Of a stretch of DNA of 10,358 bases, positions 6,801 through 10,358 are shown in pieces. A program made the translations under genes and the position numbers. The DNA comes from CAZMVU01 sp964569295 (lineage in GTDB: Bacteria; Hydrogenedentota; Hydrogenedentia; Hydrogenedentales; JAGMZX01), in contig CAZMVU010000179.1 in NCBI GenBank assembly GCA_964569295.1, positions 1 through 10,358 of the forward strand, given 5' to 3'. Position 1 is the stretch's first letter, and each line of letters begins with the position of its first letter. The notes beneath the pieces are model-generated. The model had not been told where the DNA came from and made no database searches. It saw only the letters and a program-made list of their open reading frames with translations.

Positions 6801-6830
6801 TTGACAGGCTGTGCCAAAACAGGGCATGGT
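6801..6830 (+). promoter_or_regulatory. Candidate promoter of the EF-hand gene pair
   Basis: A perfect consensus -35 box TTGACA (6801-6806) is followed after 18 bases by the weak -10 candidate CATGGT (6825-6830). If used, transcription begins only a few bases before the ATG at 6841, which argues against the upstream GTG (6811) and ATG (6826) as starts. Confidence 0.4.
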
Positions 6831-6840
6831 ATGGGCGCTA

Positions 6841-7554
6841 ATGATTGGGCAGTGCGTAAAAAAATCATATATGCTCATCTGGGTCTTTGCCGTCATTCTG
6901 GGCGCTGTTTGGCCCTTGAGATACGGTTTTCAGGATCCGCCAGCTCCCAGCATGCGCAAATCGTTACGCAATTCTCCCGCCGACACAAAGCCCTCCTCCA
7001 TGACCTCCGATCGCGCCCCCTTCGATGTATATGAGTTCGCCGAGGATAAGTCGGGCGACGGGCTTATTGATTTACGGGGCGCTGGGATCGAATTCTCGCC
7101 GGAACTCATTGCGACCTATGTATTCCGTGACATTGATGAAGATGGTGAGGTGGACGAGGTAGTGCTAATCTTGGGCCCTGACGAAGGCTTGGGGCCAGAG
7201 AAAGGCTACTTCAAAACGCTGATCAATGCGAGCATCCGTTTGGATGATGAGTTTCAGCACGTCCGCCGCGTTGCGATAGCCACTGACTTGCATTTTATGG
7301 ATCAATTCGCCTATTGGGGCGCGCCAAACAGCGCCGAGTTCTCCACGATATCGCACGATGTGGATGGCCGTGAAATAGCGCGGCGCGTACTGGTGAACGA
7401 CGAGTGGCTCCTGCTCAAGCATTGGTACGGCGACCGCTTCCACTCGGTCTACACGCATACTGGCGAGCCACGTTGTGTCTGGTGGTCGGGTTCAGAATGG
7501 GAAGAAGTCTGGTGTCCTGAACTGGAGTTTCGGGAGTGCATTGATGATTATTAA
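6841..7554 (+). CDS. Membrane-anchored protein with two EF-hand-like loops, function unknown
   Basis: I do not recognise a named family. With the ATG at 6841 the product has 237 residues. VKKSY and a hydrophobic stretch (about residues 10-27, LIWVFAVILGAVWPL) form an uncleaved anchor or signal peptide. A polar linker follows, then two calcium-loop motifs: DKSGDGLIDLRG (69-80) and DIDEDGEVDEVV (97-108). The remainder is a tryptophan-rich domain with VLVNDEWLLLKHWYGD and CVWWSGSEWEEVWC; the two cysteines there could form a disulfide if exported. No strong RBS precedes any start; GTG 6811, ATG 6826 and ATG 6871 are alternatives. The stop overlaps the next gene by 11 bases, indicating translational coupling. 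The DNA is less GC-rich (one sampled 60-base stretch is 45%) than the symporter. Calcium binding is inference from the loops only; the asymmetry suggests FG-GAP or dockerin-like loops rather than true paired EF-hands. Confidence 0.72.
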   Translation: MIGQCVKKSYMLIWVFAVILGAVWPLRYGFQDPPAPSMRKSLRNSPADTKPSSMTSDRAPFDVYEFAEDKSGDGLIDLRGAGIEFSPELIATYVFRDIDEDGEVDEVVLILGPDEGLGPEKGYFKTLINASIRLDDEFQHVRRVAIATDLHFMDQFAYWGAPNSAEFSTISHDVDGREIARRVLVNDEWLLLKHWYGDRFHSVYTHTGEPRCVWWSGSEWEEVWCPELEFRECIDDY

Positions 7555-8155
7555 GCGGCTCGGGATTCTGGCCATTGCGGTCGTGCTTGCGTTCATATCG
7601 TCGCAAGTGAGTGAATATGCGCTCATGAGCATGTTGGGCGTGGGCGAACCGAACCTGCCAGGTCCAGACTACCAGTACCTGAATCCTCAGTCTAGCCTTA
7701 GCTTACAAGAAATGGGAGAAACCAGCAACGGTGACAATCAGACTGATGTCTGGACGGTTTTTCTCGCGCCCGAAACCCGGTACCAGTTGAAGATCGTCGC
7801 GCGGCAGAAGGCTGATCCGGTGGAGACGGTTTATACCTTCGTCTTGGGTAACGAGGCACTATGGTTAGGGTTGGAGGGACCTTCGCAACAAATACCCGGT
7901 GTGGGCATACAACTATCGAGTGCCGAGAAGGACACCGATCTTATCTCCTATCGCGACATAGACTGTGATGGTCAAATTGATATCCAGTTTCGCGAGGCTG
8001 CCAATTCCGAGGAGACGACGGCGCACATCTATAGGAGCCACCAGTATGTCGAGGCTATGCTGGCCCCCTTGAGCGATAGCCTCTACCTCCGCGAGAAGGA
8101 TGGGACACCTCGCGAGATTGTATTCAATGACGGACAGTGGCTGTTTGCCGACTGA
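7544..8155 (+). CDS. Membrane-anchored protein with one EF-hand-like loop, function unknown
   Basis: The 203-residue product begins MIIKRLGILAIAVVLAFISS, a signal anchor spanning about residues 5-22, followed by a proline-rich linker. Residues 138-149, DIDCDGQIDIQF, are an EF-hand-like calcium loop preceded by YR, matching FRDIDEDGEVDE of the preceding protein. Near the C-terminus DGTPREIVFNDGQWLF echoes DGREIARRVLVNDEWLL of the neighbour, so the two may be diverged paralogues or share a domain. The frame is open from further upstream, but the ATG at 7544 has GGGAG seven bases before it and gives a clean signal anchor. It overlaps the upstream gene by 11 bases, so the pair is probably one operon. 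A terminator stands about 160 bases downstream. No catalytic motif is visible; a structural or calcium-dependent envelope role is only a guess. Confidence 0.74.
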   Translation: MIIKRLGILAIAVVLAFISSQVSEYALMSMLGVGEPNLPGPDYQYLNPQSSLSLQEMGETSNGDNQTDVWTVFLAPETRYQLKIVARQKADPVETVYTFVLGNEALWLGLEGPSQQIPGVGIQLSSAEKDTDLISYRDIDCDGQIDIQFREAANSEETTAHIYRSHQYVEAMLAPLSDSLYLREKDGTPREIVFNDGQWLFAD

Positions 8156-8180
8156 TGCCGCGGTCCGCGCTATAGTATGA

Positions 8181-8347
8181 CAAACCGCGACGAGGAACTC
8201 GGGCATTGGGACACGGCCTGCGAAGACGTAGACCGTGTCTTTGGTTGAGGGATGATGCGTTGCGCGGGTTCTTGCGTCGGGAACAGGGAAGACGTTGGGG
8301 CAACGTCCCTGCCGAACCGGCGAACAAGCGGCGGTTCGCCGGTTTTT
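8181..8347 (+). ncRNA. Candidate structured RNA or 3' UTR with serial hairpins
   Basis: Five potential stems follow one another: CGAG-GAA-CTCG (8191-8201); GACACGG with CCGTGTC (8210-8239), whose inside pairs again as CTGCG-AAGA-CGTAG; a weaker GATGCG/TGCGTC pair (about 8253-8276); GACGTTG-GGG-CAACGTC (8291-8307); and the terminator stem. No coding frame is convincing. A TATAGT at 8171-8176 could be a -10 box, but no -35 box stands at proper distance (TTGCCG is 20 bases away), so the RNA may simply be the trailer of the preceding operon. It does not match the 6S, SRP, tmRNA or riboswitch consensus features I know. Confidence 0.35.
8315..8347 (+). terminator. Intrinsic terminator after the EF-hand gene pair
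   Basis: AACCGGCGAAC (8315-8325) and GTTCGCCGGTT (8334-8344) form a perfect 11-base stem with an eight-base loop. The T-run TTTTT (8343-8347) overlaps the stem end. This is the clearest Rho-independent terminator in the window and separates the pair and the hairpin chain from the next gene. Confidence 0.88.
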
Positions 8348-8357
8348 CCTGCCAAAC

Positions 8358-8418
8358 CTAATCGGATTAGCAGTAAATACGTTTGCATATTGCATATGAC
8401 GACATCCTGCGCTATGCT
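8358..8418 (+). promoter_or_regulatory. Candidate promoter with palindromic operator-like site
   Basis: CTAATC-G-GATTAG (8358-8370) is a perfect palindrome with a one-base centre. It is followed by TGCATAT twice in tandem (8384-8397). TTGCAT (8390-8395) and TATGCT (8413-8418) are spaced by 17 bases and could be the -35 and -10 boxes, with a leader of about 20 bases to the ATG at 8445. The palindrome just upstream is placed for an activator or repressor; no regulator is encoded nearby. Confidence 0.4.
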
Positions 8419-8444
8419 AGTGACAACGGTGGGGAGTAGCTACC

Positions 8445-10229
8445 ATGAAACGCCTGCTTGCATTGCACACGGTCATTCTGTTTGCCGCACTCAGTGTCTC
8501 CCTTTCTGGCTTGCCCGCCGCCGCCGAAGTGGTCGAGCCGGTCCCGCTGGGGCCCATTGCCGCGGATGCGACGGCCTATTATGAAGAACCGGCGATAACG
8601 GTTCTTAATGGATACTACTACAGCAAGATGGATGGGTTCGGCGAGGGGGACACCTTGTGGCGAACAGACGGGACGCCGGACGGCTCAGAGGCTGTGCACG
8701 TGGTGGAGGGAGGATTCATCAGGGGACTGGTTGCCGGAAGCACGCAGGTCTACTTTTCGGTGTTTTATTATGAATCCCAGGATGAAACCGTCTACGCCAT
8801 CGGCAATGAGGACAGTCATGCACGAGAAATCGTGCGCGACGTGCACTCCCTTCCTCACGCTATGGCGGCCGTGGGCGACCGCTGTTTCTGGTATGGCCGT
8901 TTTAACTATGTTGGAAAGCTTTGGGTTACTGAAGGAACGCCTGAAAGCACGAAGTTACTCAAAACGTTTGACTATGATACGTCATTCGACTTTCACTTCC
9001 CGGGTTCTCAAATCTATCCCATTGGGCCTGTCGAGAACGGGGTTGTGTTTAGCGCCCCTGCGGGTGATTCCGGTGTGGAGCTGTGGTTCTCCGACGGAAC
9101 CACGGCGGGCACGTATCTTATTGCCAATTTATGCGGGCCAGGGGAATCTCTCCCTGTCTTCTCGAGCGTACCCCACAACTTTCGCCGAGTGGGAAATCTC
9201 ACCTACTTTGAAATCATTGACGCGGCAGGGTTTTGCCCGGAGAACAGCGCATACCGCACCGACGGCACCCCGGAAGGCACGGAGCCGGCCGCGTTCCCGG
9301 GAGCGATTGTGGGCGACACTATTTACAAGGTGACGGATAATGGCGTATTTATCTCGCTGGACGGCGGGCCGGGTGGTGAGACGTGTGCACCTCCAGGACA
9401 TGACCTAACGCTCTTTGATCCATTCATTGAAGTGGCCGTTGGTCCTCAGGTATTCCTTGTTCTTTTCAGTTATGAGATTGGTTACGAATTGTGGCACACC
9501 GACGGCACCTGCGATGACCTGGAACTCATCGCGGACTTGAACCCAGGCTTGGACTGGGGCGTTCGATTGAGTGTTGACCCGTCGCGTCCTCAGTACGCGC
9601 AGCGCCACGGGTATATCTTCTTTTACGGCAATGACGGCGAACATGGCTGGGAAATCTGGCGGGCCAGCGGCAACCCGGTATCCCTCGAACGCCTCACCGA
9701 CCTTGCTCCCGGCGCAGAGGGTATCTCATTTCCAGAAACACATTGGCCGCCTCATATGGTCGTGCTGGACAACCGGTTGCTTTTCTGGGCCGCGGTTGGA
9801 GATGACGACCTGCGCCTCTGGGCACTCGAGATTCCGCCGCCGCCGGATGAGGGCTGCCCCAACTGTCCGCCGGATGAGGTTCTGACGGTGAACTACGGCG
9901 ATTTTGCGGTGATCGAGGCGCCGGAGACCGTGGCGCCGGAAGGGCCGTACCAATGGTACCACGACGGCAAACCCATTACCGGCACGCGCTTCCAGGGCGC
10001 TGACACCCGCACGCTCGCCATTCCCTACGTGCAACTCACGCACGCCGGCCTCTACGCCTGCGAGCACGGCCCCGCCGGCGCGTATTACGTGATTGAACTC
10101 GAGGTCTCCGGTGAGGTCCCCGCTGCTGGCATGGCCGGACTCGCCGCCCTCGTGCTGGCGCTGAGCGCCTGCGCGTGCATGGTGGTCCAACGCTTCATCT
10201 GTATAGGGAACACGCCGCCCCCTTCATGA
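8445..10229 (+). CDS. Secreted ELWxTDGT-repeat propeller protein with Ig-like domain and C-terminal membrane segment
   Basis: The 594-residue protein starts with a signal peptide (1-27, ending PAAA-EVV). Repeats of the ELWxSDGTxxGT type follow: LWRTDGTPDGSE (71-82), LWVTEGTPESTK (159-170), ELWFSDGTTAGT (212-223), YRTDGTPEGTE (270-280), ELWHTDGTCDD (348-358) and the degenerate EIWRASGNP (403-411). Their spacing fits blades of a beta-propeller. After a proline hinge and CPNC (471-474), residues about 480-553 resemble an Ig-like domain: YQWYHDGKPITG, TLAIPYVQLTHAGLYAC. A hydrophobic stretch at about 560-582 (AAGMAGLAALVLALSACACMVV) ends in QRF, giving a C-terminal anchor that recalls exosortase-type sorting tails without a recognised motif. 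The protein is probably exposed at the cell surface. The ATG has GGGGAG eight bases upstream. Function unknown; an adhesive or sensory role is inference. Confidence 0.85.
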   Translation: MKRLLALHTVILFAALSVSLSGLPAAAEVVEPVPLGPIAADATAYYEEPAITVLNGYYYSKMDGFGEGDTLWRTDGTPDGSEAVHVVEGGFIRGLVAGSTQVYFSVFYYESQDETVYAIGNEDSHAREIVRDVHSLPHAMAAVGDRCFWYGRFNYVGKLWVTEGTPESTKLLKTFDYDTSFDFHFPGSQIYPIGPVENGVVFSAPAGDSGVELWFSDGTTAGTYLIANLCGPGESLPVFSSVPHNFRRVGNLTYFEIIDAAGFCPENSAYRTDGTPEGTEPAAFPGAIVGDTIYKVTDNGVFISLDGGPGGETCAPPGHDLTLFDPFIEVAVGPQVFLVLFSYEIGYELWHTDGTCDDLELIADLNPGLDWGVRLSVDPSRPQYAQRHGYIFFYGNDGEHGWEIWRASGNPVSLERLTDLAPGAEGISFPETHWPPHMVVLDNRLLFWAAVGDDDLRLWALEIPPPPDEGCPNCPPDEVLTVNYGDFAVIEAPETVAPEGPYQWYHDGKPITGTRFQGADTRTLAIPYVQLTHAGLYACEHGPAGAYYVIELEVSGEVPAAGMAGLAALVLALSACACMVVQRFICIGNTPPPS

Positions 10230-10260
10230 GGCGCCGGCGTGTCCGCGCGTTTCTCTTTTC
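10210..10260 (+). terminator. Possible terminator overlapping the end of the propeller gene
   Basis: ACACGCCG (10210-10217) and CGGCGTGT (10235-10242) form a perfect eight-base stem whose 17-base loop contains the stop codon. A T-rich stretch TTTCTCTTTT (10250-10259) follows seven bases later. The gap between stem and T-run and the large loop make this weak. Confidence 0.35.
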
Positions 10261-10295
10261 AGACCTTCTTCCAGGCAACTTTCTCACACCTTTTC

Positions 10296-10358
10296 CTCGC
10301 GGAGACGCTCGCCCTCCCGTTCGTGCGCCATGGTTCATATTCGGCTCGCGGGGACGCT
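10296..10358. repeat. Dispersed GC-rich repeat, right copy
   Basis: A full unit at 10296-10318 and a truncated unit from 10343 to the window end surround the same spacer (CGCCATGGTTCATATT) as at the left end, in the same orientation. The 57-base match to positions 1-57 has two differences. The window stops inside the second unit. Confidence 0.9.

Noticed and set aside
6324..6868. Several short frames (61-107 codons) on both strands
   Set aside because: They span hairpin repeat elements, overlap one another in conflicting frames and lack ribosome binding sites or protein-like composition.
8191..8300. Similarity to RNase P RNA (GAGGAACTCGGGC and GGAACAGGGAAG recall parts of its conserved core)
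   Set aside because: The whole region is only about 165 bases, the second core motif deviates from ACAGAAA, and the required P4 pairing and length are absent.
1..10358. Circular plasmid or element suggested by matching ends
   Set aside because: The 57-base match has two mismatches and the unit is a multi-copy repeat. No replication, partition or transfer gene is present.

Overview
The window looks like accessory-flavoured chromosome from a GC-rich, flagellated, Gram-negative-type bacterium of the Planctomycetota / Candidatus Hydrogenedentota kind. This is inference. It rests on the solute:sodium symporter fused to a secreted N-terminal domain, the large secreted protein with ELWxTDGT-type repeats, and intergenic repeats full of hairpins and TTAACCACAAAG-like blocks, a style I associate with those genomes. 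No rRNA, tRNA or ribosomal gene is present to fix the taxonomy. Both window ends lie in the same dispersed repeat, so this may be a complete metagenomic contig broken at repeats.

Layout. 1-393: dispersed repeat with a strong hairpin, no gene. 394-3235, minus strand: a 2-phosphosulfolactate phosphatase family gene (comB), a YpdA/Bdr-type FAD-dependent thiol-disulfide oxidoreductase, and a short flagellin with its own sigma-28-type promoter. 3236-3432: divergent promoter region. 3433-5946, plus strand: signal peptide plus about 310-residue exported domain plus SSS-family sodium symporter. The 3' end of this gene is made of tandem copies of the dispersed repeat. 5947-6800: almost entirely repeats and hairpins, no convincing gene. 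6841-8155: two overlapping, less GC-rich genes for membrane-anchored proteins with EF-hand-like calcium loops. 8156-8444: a chain of hairpins ending in a textbook intrinsic terminator (possible small RNA or structured 3' UTR), then a promoter region with a palindrome. 8445-10229: a large secreted propeller-like protein with an Ig-like domain and a C-terminal membrane segment. 10296-10358: the same repeat as at the left end.

How the genes may work together. The YpdA-like enzyme and ComB are codirectional and could share a transcript. Both families touch low-molecular-weight sulfur chemistry, but a shared pathway is only inferred. The flagellin is probably controlled separately as a late flagellar gene. 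The symporter probably imports an organic solute, with its N-terminal domain in the periplasm. The EF-hand pair and the ELWxTDGT protein form an envelope-associated block of unknown function. The points I would check first are the loss of the conserved N-terminal cysteine in the YpdA homologue, the repeat-derived tail of the symporter, and the hairpin chain at 8191-8347.
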